A stretch of 64,000 bases of DNA from JAUCQB01 sp964586235. GTDB taxonomy: Bacteria; Planctomycetota; Phycisphaerae; UBA1845; PWPN01. The translations under genes were made by a program, and so were the position numbers. The stretch's first letter is position 1, and every line of letters starts with the position of its first letter. The DNA lies in contig CAZPIO010000022.1 of NCBI GenBank assembly GCA_964586235.1, positions 4,655-68,654 of the forward strand. The letters are read 5' to 3'. The notes beneath the pieces are model-generated. The model was not told where the DNA came from and did no database searches. It worked only from the letters and a program-made list of their open reading frames with translations. Of this stretch, positions 45,112-53,364 are shown one piece after another.

Positions 45112-46497
45112 TCAGATCTCCGGCAACGCGTCGTCCGGCGTGTTCTGGGGCATGCTCTGCCCGATGAAGTGCAGAAACTGGGTGCGCGTCAGGATCGGAA
45201 TCGAGAGCGCCCGAGCTTCCTTGAACATGCTCTCAAAAGCCTGCCGGCGGAGAGTGAGCTCGGCGTTCCGCTCGGCAACGGCGGCCTCGTTCTCCATGCC
45301 GGGCACAACCGGCGTCGGCGGCGGAGGCGCCGAACCCAGAACCAGGAAGTCCGTGTCGCTGTCCACCCTGCTGACCACCCTGCCGCCCATCCGTTCAATC
45401 AGCCGGCCGACTTCCCTGCCGCCCACGTCAATCTTGCCGTCGAAGCCCAGATCAAAATCGCCCGCCACAGCGAACCGGTAGTGGCGCGACCGGTCATACA
45501 CCGGGTTGGCGATGATATCGCCCGAGAGAATCGGCTCGCCGGGCTCGCGAGACGTGACCCGGCACTCGGCCGTGGTCTCAAATACGTTGGTCACCTCAAG
45601 CGTCGCCTTGCCCTTGCCGTCGGCCGGAATCCCCTGAACCGGCGAGTAAACCGAGAAGGTCATCCCCGGCTTGATCCGGTCGCGCCGGCCAAGGTCAATA
45701 TACGTCACGTCCCCGTCAGGCACGATGCGAACGACGGTGCCGTCCTTGACCTGCAGCGCTGAACCGCCCTGCGCCGACGGCTTGAACTGGGCAAGCTGGT
45801 TGAGCAGTTCCTCGGTACGCTTTCTCTCAGCCTGGAGGGTTTTCTCGGCCTCGTCCCTGGCCTTCCGGGCCGCGTCAAGCTCCCGGGCCGCATCCTCACG
45901 CTCCTTGGTGCGGGCGGCCTGCAGCTCCGCCAGCCGGGCATTGGAGGTGTTTCGAGACTCCTCGCTCTGTTTGGTCAAATCCTGAAATTTGCCTGTCAAC
46001 TCGCCAATCTGGGCCTCGAAAGCATCGGACTTCGCCTTGGTCTCCTTCAGCGTGGACTCCAGCTTGTCGTTCAGTTCCTTGTTCGTGGCCTGGAGCTCGC
46101 CCAATTCGCCGGCCGTCGTCTCGAACAGCTTGTAGAGATTCCCGAGCATGAGGGCCACGGGCTGGTTGGCCTTGATTCCGTTCTTCTGGGCCAGCTCGTT
46201 GCCCGCCACCTGGGTGCGGATCGGGTCGATGGCCGTCTTGACCTCCGCCAGCTCGCCCGCAGACTTGCCGATCACTTCCTGGGCCAGATCGCTGAACGCC
46301 TGCTTGGCCTCAGACGCCGCCTGCTGCTGTCGCCTGGCCTGGTCTGCGTCCCGCTCGGCTGCCATCTGCAGATCCGACCGCTGCGTGAACATGATGATGG
46401 TGAAGGTGATCGCCGCCACCGCCGTCACGGCGAAGCCGATTGCCGCCGCCTTCAATCCACCTGATCCGACTGGTCCTTGGGGCCTGGCCAATGCCAT
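45112..46497 (-). CDS. membrane-anchored coiled-coil protein with BRCT-like C-terminal domain
   Basis: 461 residues from the ATG at 46497. One membrane helix (AAAIGFAVTAVAAITFTIIMF, about residues 14-36) is followed by about 210 residues of Glu/Lys/Ala-rich coiled coil. A small beta domain comes next (VKDGTVVRIVPDGDVTYIDL, RDRIKPGMTFSVY). Then FDLGFDGKIDVGGREVGRLIERMGGRVVSRVDSDTDFLVLGS resembles a BRCT fold: the GREV...LI..MGG...V...TDFLV pattern is characteristic. The tail is helical. BRCT domains usually bind phosphopeptides or DNA ends in the cytoplasm, so this topology is unusual. Function unknown. Confidence 0.7.
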   Translation of the reverse strand: MALARPQGPVGSGGLKAAAIGFAVTAVAAITFTIIMFTQRSDLQMAAERDADQARRQQQAASEAKQAFSDLAQEVIGKSAGELAEVKTAIDPIRTQVAGNELAQKNGIKANQPVALMLGNLYKLFETTAGELGELQATNKELNDKLESTLKETKAKSDAFEAQIGELTGKFQDLTKQSEESRNTSNARLAELQAARTKEREDAARELDAARKARDEAEKTLQAERKRTEELLNQLAQFKPSAQGGSALQVKDGTVVRIVPDGDVTYIDLGRRDRIKPGMTFSVYSPVQGIPADGKGKATLEVTNVFETTAECRVTSREPGEPILSGDIIANPVYDRSRHYRFAVAGDFDLGFDGKIDVGGREVGRLIERMGGRVVSRVDSDTDFLVLGSAPPPPTPVVPGMENEAAVAERNAELTLRRQAFESMFKEARALSIPILTRTQFLHFIGQSMPQNTPDDALPEI

Positions 46498-47079
46498 GAT
46501 TCCATGCTCCGTTTCAACCGCAGGCACCCGACGTCGCGGGATTCACGCCGTCCGGTCGGGCGCGGACAAGCTGCGAGGTTCGCCAGTCTCTAACTTTGGC
46601 ACTGTGACCCGAGGGTGTCGGTCCGGCCGGTCTGCATCGCGGCATGTCCACTTTCTGAGGGAGGGAACCACCTTCGGTATCAGTGCCGGCAGGACGGCGG
46701 CCAACCGGACCGCCGACCGGCCACCTGCTGGGGCGGGCAGCCGATTTCGCATTCTCGTTTCCGGCCATGGGGATGTCAACCAAGCGTCCGTGGGGTCCTC
46801 GGCCGGGGGGTTCATCCCAAAAAGGGTGGCATGGCCAAGCCCCGGCTTACCGGGGCGCCGCCATGTCTTCCGACAGAGCGGTCGCTTGGGTACCACTGGC
46901 AGCCTGCCTGCCAGTGCCTTCCACACCAGGCCCCAGTAGGAGCGGTCTCTGACCGCGACGCAGACCGCCAGCAGCTCCAGGCCCCGATCCCCGGTCCCCA
47001 GAGCCCCCGTCAACCGGGGTTGACACCCCCGGCCGGCCGGTCCTACAGTGCGAATCGAACCCACCGATACGGGCAAAGC
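46498..47079. other. intergenic region upstream of polA, repeats only
   Basis: 580 bp without a convincing gene; the frame open from 46615 into polA has no protein character before 47080. It contains a hairpin CCCCGGCTTACCGGGG (46840-46855), an intact CACTGGCAG...CTGCCAGTG repeat (about 46892-46916) related to the outer arms at 19969/20167, and the REP-like 24-mer at 46938-46961. Confidence 0.55.
46938..46961 (+). repeat. REP-like 24-mer, copy 2
   Basis: GTAGGAGCGGTCTCTGACCG followed by CGAC. It differs from copy 1 (24322-24345) only by a G/C swap in the paired stem, a compensated change that keeps the palindrome. Confidence 0.75.
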
Positions 47080-49938
47080 ATGGCGGCGGCACAATATATG
47101 GCGAAACGCCTTTTCCTCATCGACGGCCTTTCCCAGATCTTCCGGAGCTACTACGCCCCGTTCCAGAACCTCTCCTCCCCCGCCGGGGAGCCCACCAAGG
47201 CGACTTACGTCTTTTCAAACATGCTGCTCCAGCTCATCCGCGAGCAGCGACCCGACTACCTGGTCATGGTCATGGAGGGGGGGGCCGAGGTCGACGTCTT
47301 CCGGAAATCCATCGACCCCGAATACAAGGCCAACCGTGAGCCGCCGCCGGAGGACCTCCAGCCGCAGATCGATCGGATTCTCCAGATTGTCAGGTCCCAG
47401 GACATCCCCGTCCTGAGCGTTCCCGGCTTCGAGGCGGACGACGTCCTGGCCACGGTGTGCGCAAAGCTGGCCCGCCAGGACGTCGAAGTCGTTATGGTCA
47501 GTCGAGACAAGGACTTGGATCAACTGCTGACCGACCAGGTCCGCCTCTATGACCCAATGAAGAACGAGTTCATCGGCCCGCGCGAGATCGAGGCCCAAAA
47601 GGGGTACCGGCCAGACCAGGCCATCGAGGTCCAGACCCTCGTTGGTGACAGTACGGACAATATCCCCGGGGTCAAAGGTGTCGGGCCCAAGAAGGCGGCC
47701 GCCCTGATTGCCAAGTATGGCACGGCCGCCGCCGTCATCGAGCATGCCGACGAGCTGACCCCGGCGATGAAGAAGAACGTCCTCGAATTCGCCAGCCAGA
47801 TCGATATCACCCGGCAACTGGTGACCCTTCGCCGGGATGTCCCGGTGGAGTTCGACCTGGAGGCCAGCCGCTTCAAGGGCGTCAAGGCTGCGGCCCTTCT
47901 GCCGATCTTCACCGAACTGCACTTCGAGCGACTGGCCCAGCAGATGGGCGCCGAGGCCGGTCTCGGAAAACCGGCCAGGCCCGCCGCCCCGCCGCCCCCG
48001 GGTAGGAGCGGCTTGCAGCCGCGATCCACCGAGTCCCCGCCAGCCCATGCGCAACTGAGTCTTTTCGACCAGGCGTCTCCTGATCAGCAAACATCCCCGA
48101 AGCCCGGCCCCGAGATCGAGGAGAAAGCTGAAGGCCGCCCATCCGGCCGTCGGTACGAGTCGATCGACGATGAGATCAGGCTTCGGGACTTCGTACCCGA
48201 GTTGCGGCGCCAGCCGGTCTTCGCCCTGGATACCGAGACGACCAGCCTCAACCCGGCCGACGCCCGGTTGTGCGGAATCAGCTTCTCGTGGCAGGCCGAC
48301 ACCGGCTACTATCTGCCCATCCGCGGGGTCGGCCGGTGCCTTCCGCTGGAGCCCACGCTGGATGCCCTCCGGCCGATCCTGGATGACCCGAAGATCCTCA
48401 AGGTCGGCCAGAACATCAAGTACGACCTTGTCGTACTCAAACACCACGGCGTCGAGGTGGCCGGCGTCGCCTTCGATACCATGATCGCCAGCTTCGTGCT
48501 CGACTCGACCAGGCGCTCGCACGGCATGGATGCCCTAGCCCGCGAACTGCTCGGCTTTGACCCGATCCCCATCAGCGACCTGATCGGCAAGGGCAGCAAG
48601 CAGATCGGCTTTGACCAGGTCGACACGGCCAGGGCCTGCGAGTACTCGGCCGAGGATGCCGACGTGACCTGGCAGCTCTACGAGATCTTCAGCAGGCAGC
48701 TCGCTGGCACCTCGCTGGAACCGCTGTTCCGCGACACCGAGATGCCGCTGGTCGGGGTGCTGGCGGACATGGAGGCCGAAGGCGTCCGGCTGGACACGGC
48801 CATCCTCGAGCGGATGAGCCGCGAAATCGCCGACCGGCTCGACCAGCTCACTCGGGAGATCCAGGAGCAGGTCGGCCACCCGTTCAACATCGACTCGCCC
48901 AAGCAGCTCGCGGCGGTGCTTTTCGACGAGCTGAAGCTGCCCGTCGTGCGTAATACCAAGACCGGCCGCAGCACGGACGCCGAGACGCTCGACACGCTCG
49001 CCTGGCAGCATCCGGTTCCCAAGCTCATCAAGGAATACCGCGAGCTGATTAAGCTCAAGGGCACGTACATCGACCCGCTGCCGGAAATGATCTGCAAGCG
49101 GACCGGCCGTATCCATGCGAGTTTTCACCAGACGGCGGCGGTCACCGGCCGGCTATCGTCGAGCGACCCCAACCTGCAGAACATCCCCATCCGCACCGAG
49201 ATCGGCCAGGAGATCCGCCGGGCCTTCGTGCCCAGCGACGCCGATCATGTGCTGCTCACCGCCGACTACTCGCAGATCGAGCTGCGTGTGCTGGCCCATT
49301 TCTGCGCCGACCAGGCCCTGCGGGCAGCGTTTATCGAAGACCGCGACATTCACCAGTTCGTGGCCGCGCAGGTCTTCGGCGTGCCGCTCGACCAGGTCAG
49401 CAAGCAGCAGCGCGGCCGGGCCAAGGCGGTCAACTTCGGCATCATCTACGGCCAGACCGCCTACGGGCTGTCGCGATCCACCGGCATGAGCGTGACCGAG
49501 GCCCAGGGCTTCATCGACAGGTACTTCACCCGCTACCCCGGCATCCGCAAATTCATCGATCAGACGATCGCCGAGGCCCGCCGGCGCGGTTTCGTGCAGA
49601 CCATCCTCGGCCGGCGCCGGCAGGTGCCCGAGATCAACTCGCGGAATCAGGGCCTCCGTTCCCTCGGCGAACGCGTGGCGGTCAACACGGTGATCCAAGG
49701 CTCCGCCGCCGACCTGATCAAGCGGGCGATGATCAGCATCCACCGCCGCATCCGCGCCGAGCAGCGGCCGTCGCGGATGATCATCCAGGTCCACGATGAA
49801 CTCGTCTTCGACGTGCCGCGCGCCGCCATCGAGAAGGAGGCCGAGTTCATCCGCGCCGAAATGTGCAACGCCCTCCCGCTCCAGGTCCCCATCAAGGTCG
49901 ACGTCGCCTGGGGCGACAACTGGCTGGAAGGCAAATAA
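47080..49938 (+). CDS. polA: DNA polymerase I
   Basis: 952 residues from the ATG at 47080 (47098 is an alternative). The 5'-3' exonuclease domain has LFLIDGLSQIFRSYYAPF, EADDVLATV and STDNIPGVKGVGPKKAA. A linker holds a REP-like repeat in frame (GRSGLQPRS). The 3'-5' exonuclease keeps the proofreading residues (FALDTETTSLNP). The polymerase domain has motif A ADYSQIELRVLAH, the O-helix RAKAVNFGIIYGQTAYGLS and motif C QVHDELVFD. The last 26 codons (49861-49938) are repeated with about 79 percent identity at 51969-52046, beyond the two nucleotide-metabolism genes. Confidence 0.96.
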   Translation: MAAAQYMAKRLFLIDGLSQIFRSYYAPFQNLSSPAGEPTKATYVFSNMLLQLIREQRPDYLVMVMEGGAEVDVFRKSIDPEYKANREPPPEDLQPQIDRILQIVRSQDIPVLSVPGFEADDVLATVCAKLARQDVEVVMVSRDKDLDQLLTDQVRLYDPMKNEFIGPREIEAQKGYRPDQAIEVQTLVGDSTDNIPGVKGVGPKKAAALIAKYGTAAAVIEHADELTPAMKKNVLEFASQIDITRQLVTLRRDVPVEFDLEASRFKGVKAAALLPIFTELHFERLAQQMGAEAGLGKPARPAAPPPPGRSGLQPRSTESPPAHAQLSLFDQASPDQQTSPKPGPEIEEKAEGRPSGRRYESIDDEIRLRDFVPELRRQPVFALDTETTSLNPADARLCGISFSWQADTGYYLPIRGVGRCLPLEPTLDALRPILDDPKILKVGQNIKYDLVVLKHHGVEVAGVAFDTMIASFVLDSTRRSHGMDALARELLGFDPIPISDLIGKGSKQIGFDQVDTARACEYSAEDADVTWQLYEIFSRQLAGTSLEPLFRDTEMPLVGVLADMEAEGVRLDTAILERMSREIADRLDQLTREIQEQVGHPFNIDSPKQLAAVLFDELKLPVVRNTKTGRSTDAETLDTLAWQHPVPKLIKEYRELIKLKGTYIDPLPEMICKRTGRIHASFHQTAAVTGRLSSSDPNLQNIPIRTEIGQEIRRAFVPSDADHVLLTADYSQIELRVLAHFCADQALRAAFIEDRDIHQFVAAQVFGVPLDQVSKQQRGRAKAVNFGIIYGQTAYGLSRSTGMSVTEAQGFIDRYFTRYPGIRKFIDQTIAEARRRGFVQTILGRRRQVPEINSRNQGLRSLGERVAVNTVIQGSAADLIKRAMISIHRRIRAEQRPSRMIIQVHDELVFDVPRAAIEKEAEFIRAEMCNALPLQVPIKVDVAWGDNWLEGK
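48002..48025 (+). repeat. REP-like 24-mer, copy 3, inside the polA reading frame
   Basis: GTAGGAGCGGCTTGCAGCCG followed by CGAT. It has the same outer arms as copies 1 and 2 with a different loop, and is read as GRSGLQPRS in the linker between the 5' exonuclease and 3'-5' exonuclease domains. The frame is preserved because the unit is 24 bp. Confidence 0.7.
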
Positions 49939-49967
49939 CAGTCTTCGGAATGAATGAAGAAAAAGAC

Positions 49968-49996
49968 TTGACTTGGCCCGCGGCGGCTCGTATAGT
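49968..49996 (+). promoter_or_regulatory. sigma-70-type promoter of the deoxyribosyltransferase gene
   Basis: TTGACT (49968-49973), a 17-bp spacer, then TATAGT (49991-49996), about 70 bp before the start at 50069. It is among the best promoter matches in the window and lies just inside the left polA flank. Confidence 0.68.
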
Positions 49997-50068
49997 CAGT
50001 TTCTTGTGGTGGGGCGGGTGACAAAGAGTACAAAAGGCCTTATTTGAGGGTAGGCGGAGAAGGTTCAG

Positions 50069-50704
50069 ATGGCGCGGTCAACCTTCAGAGTCTACTGCGC
50101 GGGTCCATTGTTCAACCGCAAAGAGCAGGAAGAGATGGCGGAACTGGCAAACGCCTTGGAGCGTGCCGGTTACAGCACATTTCTGCCTCAGCGGGATGGG
50201 CTCGAGCTTACCAAGTGTATCGACCGTCTATTGGCTGACGGCTTTGCACCCGATCGGGCAAGCCGACTCATGTCCGAGGCTGTATTCGCCCTTGACGTTT
50301 ACCAGGTGCTCAATGGGTGTGATGCCGTGGTTGCCAACCTCAACGGCCGGGTTCCGGATGAAGGGGCCGTGTCCGAGGTGGCGATGGCTTGGGCTCGCGG
50401 CAAGATTGTTATCGGCTACAAAGCCGACTCTCGATCCGCTTTCGAGGGTCAGGACAATCCGCTTGTGGCTGGCCTGTTTCAATTCCGCTTTTCCAGAACA
50501 CCGGAGGAAGCAGTCAACGCTCTGTCAGATGCTCGCAAGACGTACGCGGTAAAGGGGCTGCCGGAAGCGAGAGAAGCAGAGATCGAAGGGCATGCAGTTC
50601 TGGGAGAGAAGATCTGGTCGATCTTGCAGACCGAGCGTGATATTTCGCAACTAGTCGATCTCATAGTCCGACACGAGGCAGTCGATACGGTGGGGCGTAT
50701 CTAA
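50069..50704 (+). CDS. nucleoside 2-deoxyribosyltransferase-family protein
   Basis: 211 residues behind GGAGAAGG. The fold begins FRVYCAGPLFNRKEQEEMAE, with the nucleophile-region Glu in PDEGAVSEVAMAWARGKIVIGY, preceded by CDAVVANLNGRVPD. These are the hallmark segments of NDT enzymes, which exchange or hydrolyse the N-glycosidic bond of deoxynucleosides or their monophosphates. It is paired with a dGTPase 31 bp downstream, so the two would strip dNTPs to deoxynucleosides and then to bases. Use in nucleotide salvage or phage defence is inference. Confidence 0.85.
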   Translation: MARSTFRVYCAGPLFNRKEQEEMAELANALERAGYSTFLPQRDGLELTKCIDRLLADGFAPDRASRLMSEAVFALDVYQVLNGCDAVVANLNGRVPDEGAVSEVAMAWARGKIVIGYKADSRSAFEGQDNPLVAGLFQFRFSRTPEEAVNALSDARKTYAVKGLPEAREAEIEGHAVLGEKIWSILQTERDISQLVDLIVRHEAVDTVGRI

Positions 50705-50735
50705 TCCGGGCTGGGGGGCAAGAGAACACCGAAAC

Positions 50736-51923
50736 ATGCATGGCCAAGCGGAGTGCCCGCGCGAGGATCTGGAGGGACAGGAAAAGAATGCTCTGCAAGA
50801 GCGAGCCACCCTTTCGACCGACCCGAAGTATGCCGGACGGCAGTTTGCACTGCAGGCAGATCGGTTTCGTACCCAATTCCATCGGGATTACACGCGGATC
50901 ATTCATTGCAGGGCATTTCGTCGCCTGCGTCACAAGACACAGGTCTTTATCTCACCCCAGAACGATCACCTTTGCACCCGCTTGGAGCACAGTCTCCACG
51001 TGGCGTCAGTCGCGGTCACCATTGCCCGCGCCCTCAGGCTCAACGAAGATTTAGTTGCCGCAATTGCAGTCGGGCACGACCTTGGTCATGCTCCGTTTGG
51101 GCACTCGGGCGAGAAGGTCCTGAACCAGATCGCCGCGAAGCATAACCTGCGGTTCTCGCACGAGCTGCAAAGCCTGCGCGTGGTCGACAGACTGGAATCT
51201 CCTTATCCTCGTCATCCGGGCTTGAATCTCACCTTCGCGGTGCGCGACGGCATCGTTTGTCACTACGGAGAAGGATTTGAACCTAACCTCCAGCCGGACC
51301 GGGGCAAGACGCCGAGCGCACTGAAGAATACGGAGCGAGGCAAGAGCCGTCCTGCAACTCTCGAAGGTTGTGTGGTACGTTGGGCTGACAAAGTCGCCTA
51401 TCTCGGCCGTGACCTTGAGGACGCACTTACCTTGCGCCTGGTCAAGCGCCGAGAGATTCCCTCCAAGGTGCGTAATCGGCTAGGCATTACAAACCGGCGC
51501 ATCATCGCGAGTCTGGTGGAGGAACTAGTCCACAACGGAACCAGCGGAGACCGCCTTTGCGTGAGGAAGCGAATCCACACCGCCCTCAACGACCTTTACG
51601 AGTTCAATATGAGAAGGATTTATCGATCCGGGGCTGCAACCCAAGACCAGCATAAGCTTAAACCAGCTATAACACTCATGTTCGATCGCTTGTTGAGCGA
51701 GTATAACAAGGGTGCTTGGCAGAGTTGGACGCCGTCGAGCACGCGGTTGTCAAGCGTGGATTGCCTTTACATCTTTAGCGAGTTTCTCAGGAAAGACCTC
51801 AGGCAAATGAATAAAACCAGGAGCCTTGGGCCGCGATTGGTTCTCGATTTCATCGCGGGGATGACCGATTCCTTCTTCAACCGGTCGTTCACCGATCTGT
51901 GTCTTCCACAGGGGACGGTGTAG
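50736..51923 (+). CDS. dgt: dGTPase-like HD-domain triphosphohydrolase
   Basis: 395 residues. The HD-domain metal ligands are in order: RLEHSLHVA (His), AVGHDLGHAPFGHSGE (HD), and WADKVAYLGRDLEDAL (Asp). The opening DRFRTQFHRDYTRIIHCRAF RRL-type segment is that of dGTPase/Dgt proteins, which cut dNTPs to deoxynucleoside and triphosphate. The start at 50736 lacks a strong ribosome site, so it may depend on coupling to the upstream gene. dGTPases act in dNTP balance and, in some bacteria, deplete dNTPs during phage infection. Confidence 0.9.
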   Translation: MHGQAECPREDLEGQEKNALQERATLSTDPKYAGRQFALQADRFRTQFHRDYTRIIHCRAFRRLRHKTQVFISPQNDHLCTRLEHSLHVASVAVTIARALRLNEDLVAAIAVGHDLGHAPFGHSGEKVLNQIAAKHNLRFSHELQSLRVVDRLESPYPRHPGLNLTFAVRDGIVCHYGEGFEPNLQPDRGKTPSALKNTERGKSRPATLEGCVVRWADKVAYLGRDLEDALTLRLVKRREIPSKVRNRLGITNRRIIASLVEELVHNGTSGDRLCVRKRIHTALNDLYEFNMRRIYRSGAATQDQHKLKPAITLMFDRLLSEYNKGAWQSWTPSSTRLSSVDCLYIFSEFLRKDLRQMNKTRSLGPRLVLDFIAGMTDSFFNRSFTDLCLPQGTV

Positions 51924-52120
51924 GCAGGCTGTGCATGCATTGCCGGAACCCACACCACCGGCAGTGAGATGTGCAGTGTTCTGTGGCTTCAGGTACCGAT
52001 CAAGGTCGACGTCGAACGGGGCGGCAACTGGCTGGAGGGCAAATGACGCGGGGAGCATCGGCGATCAGTTCTTCTTTGTGTTCTGACTTGAAAGCACCAG
52101 AGATGAAGGGATGGAGATCA

Positions 52121-53092
52121 ATGACTGGTCGAACACTGTCGTGGTTGCTGGTATCGGCAATTGTCGTTTCTTGTGCGCTTGCCGCGCCGCAGGGAAGAAA
52201 AGAACTGCCTGGCCGCCAGGTGAAGGTCGCCGCGATCGCGATCGGGTTCGGCGGCAAACGTGTTGAGAAGCTCAAGCTGGCCCTCGATCACCTGGAAACG
52301 GCCGGAAAAGCCGGCGTCGACATCGCCTGCCTGCCCGAGGAGTTCGCGGGCTACGACAAAGCTGAACCGGTCCCCGGCCCCATCACCGAGGCCGTCGCCG
52401 ATGCGGCGAAGAAGCACCACATGTACGTCATCTGCCCCATCCGCGAGCAGGCCTCCGACGGGCAGATCTATAACACCGCCGTGCTGATCGACCGCAGCGG
52501 GAAGGTCATCGGGTATTACCGCAAGGTCTTCGTCTTCTGGGGCGAAGGCGTCAACGTCAGCAAGGAGGGCGTCAAGGTTTTCGATCTCGATTTCGGGCGA
52601 ATCTCCATTCTCACCTGTTTCGACGCCAATTTCTCGGAGTTGTGGCAGGAGGCCGAGCAGAAGGGCGCCGAGATCGTCTTCTGGCCCAGCGCCTACGGCG
52701 GCGGGATGCCCCTGAACGGTTATGCCATATGCCACAATTACTGCGTCGTCCCCGTCGGCAGGGGCAATATCATTGACCTGACCGGCCAGCCGCCCGCGTC
52801 AGTCGAAAAGCCGCGCCCCGATCAATTCATCGCCACGCTCGATTTGGATCGCACACTGATACACCACGACTTCAACAAGGAGAAGGTCAAGCGGCTGTTG
52901 AAGGAGCACGCAGGCGAGGTTGAACTTGAGCGTGAGTATGCTCTGGAGGCGTGGTACCTGCTCCGATCCGCCAAACCGGGCGTGCTCGTGCACGACCTCC
53001 TTGGGCAATACAAGATCGAGTCGCTTCGCGACTACCGCCACCGTAGTCGCGAGCAGATCAATCAAGCGCGCAAGGATGGCAAAAAGATCTGA
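52121..53092 (+). CDS. secreted carbon-nitrogen hydrolase (nitrilase superfamily)
   Basis: 323 residues from the ATG at 52121 (GGAG upstream; 52103 is an alternative). A signal peptide (TLSWLLVSAIVVSCALA) precedes a nitrilase-fold domain with the catalytic Glu in ACLPEEFAGYD, Lys in IGYYRKVFVFWGEG and Cys in SILTCFDANFSELW. A C-terminal extension of about 90 residues (from about residue 245), basic and helical, goes beyond the canonical fold. Export is unusual for the superfamily but known among planctomycetes. The substrate is probably an amide or nitrile of unknown identity. Confidence 0.85.
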   Translation: MTGRTLSWLLVSAIVVSCALAAPQGRKELPGRQVKVAAIAIGFGGKRVEKLKLALDHLETAGKAGVDIACLPEEFAGYDKAEPVPGPITEAVADAAKKHHMYVICPIREQASDGQIYNTAVLIDRSGKVIGYYRKVFVFWGEGVNVSKEGVKVFDLDFGRISILTCFDANFSELWQEAEQKGAEIVFWPSAYGGGMPLNGYAICHNYCVVPVGRGNIIDLTGQPPASVEKPRPDQFIATLDLDRTLIHHDFNKEKVKRLLKEHAGEVELEREYALEAWYLLRSAKPGVLVHDLLGQYKIESLRDYRHRSREQINQARKDGKKI

Positions 53093-53364
53093 GGCCGATC
53101 GTTTCCGCCCGGTCAGACACCTCGGAGCGCATGACTGCCATCGGACCCCGGACAAACAGGCACTGTGGAACAGCAATCCCTCCCCGACAGCTACTATTCA
53201 AACGTGTCGCCGAAACGAGGCGCGTGTCCTGGCATGCTGACGATCGATCTATCTCGTACCGGCCGTGAGATTGTGACCCAGCGTCGATTGGATTCCTCTT
53301 CCCCAAGAAAACGCTTGGCTCCGGCCGTGAATTCCGTTACATGTGGGTGGATGGAGGAGCTCCA

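Larger units (their letters stand above)
49861..52046 (+). mobile_element. insertion-like segment flanked by duplicated polA 3' ends
   Basis: Left flank 49861-49938 encodes EMCNALPLQVPIKVDVAWGD and NWLEGK before the polA stop; the right flank, to the stop at 52046, encodes EMCSVLWLQVPIKVDVERGG and NWLEGK, 62 of 78 bases identical from the shared ATG. Between them lie its own strong promoter, a deoxyribosyltransferase gene and a dGTPase gene. No integrase is present. The arrangement resembles integration at the 3' end of a gene, with the incoming DNA restoring the end; displacement by homologous recombination with a relative's polA region is an alternative. Confidence 0.65.

Noticed and set aside
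46615..47079. 155 extra in-frame codons upstream of polA
   Set aside because: No similarity to the DNA polymerase I N-terminus; the region contains hairpins and a REP-like repeat, and the true exonuclease domain starts at MAAAQYMAKRLFLID.
49939..51968. Integrase or transposase in the segment after polA
   Set aside because: Only the NDT and dGTPase genes are present and neither has recombinase motifs, so the segment is called insertion-like on its flanks alone.
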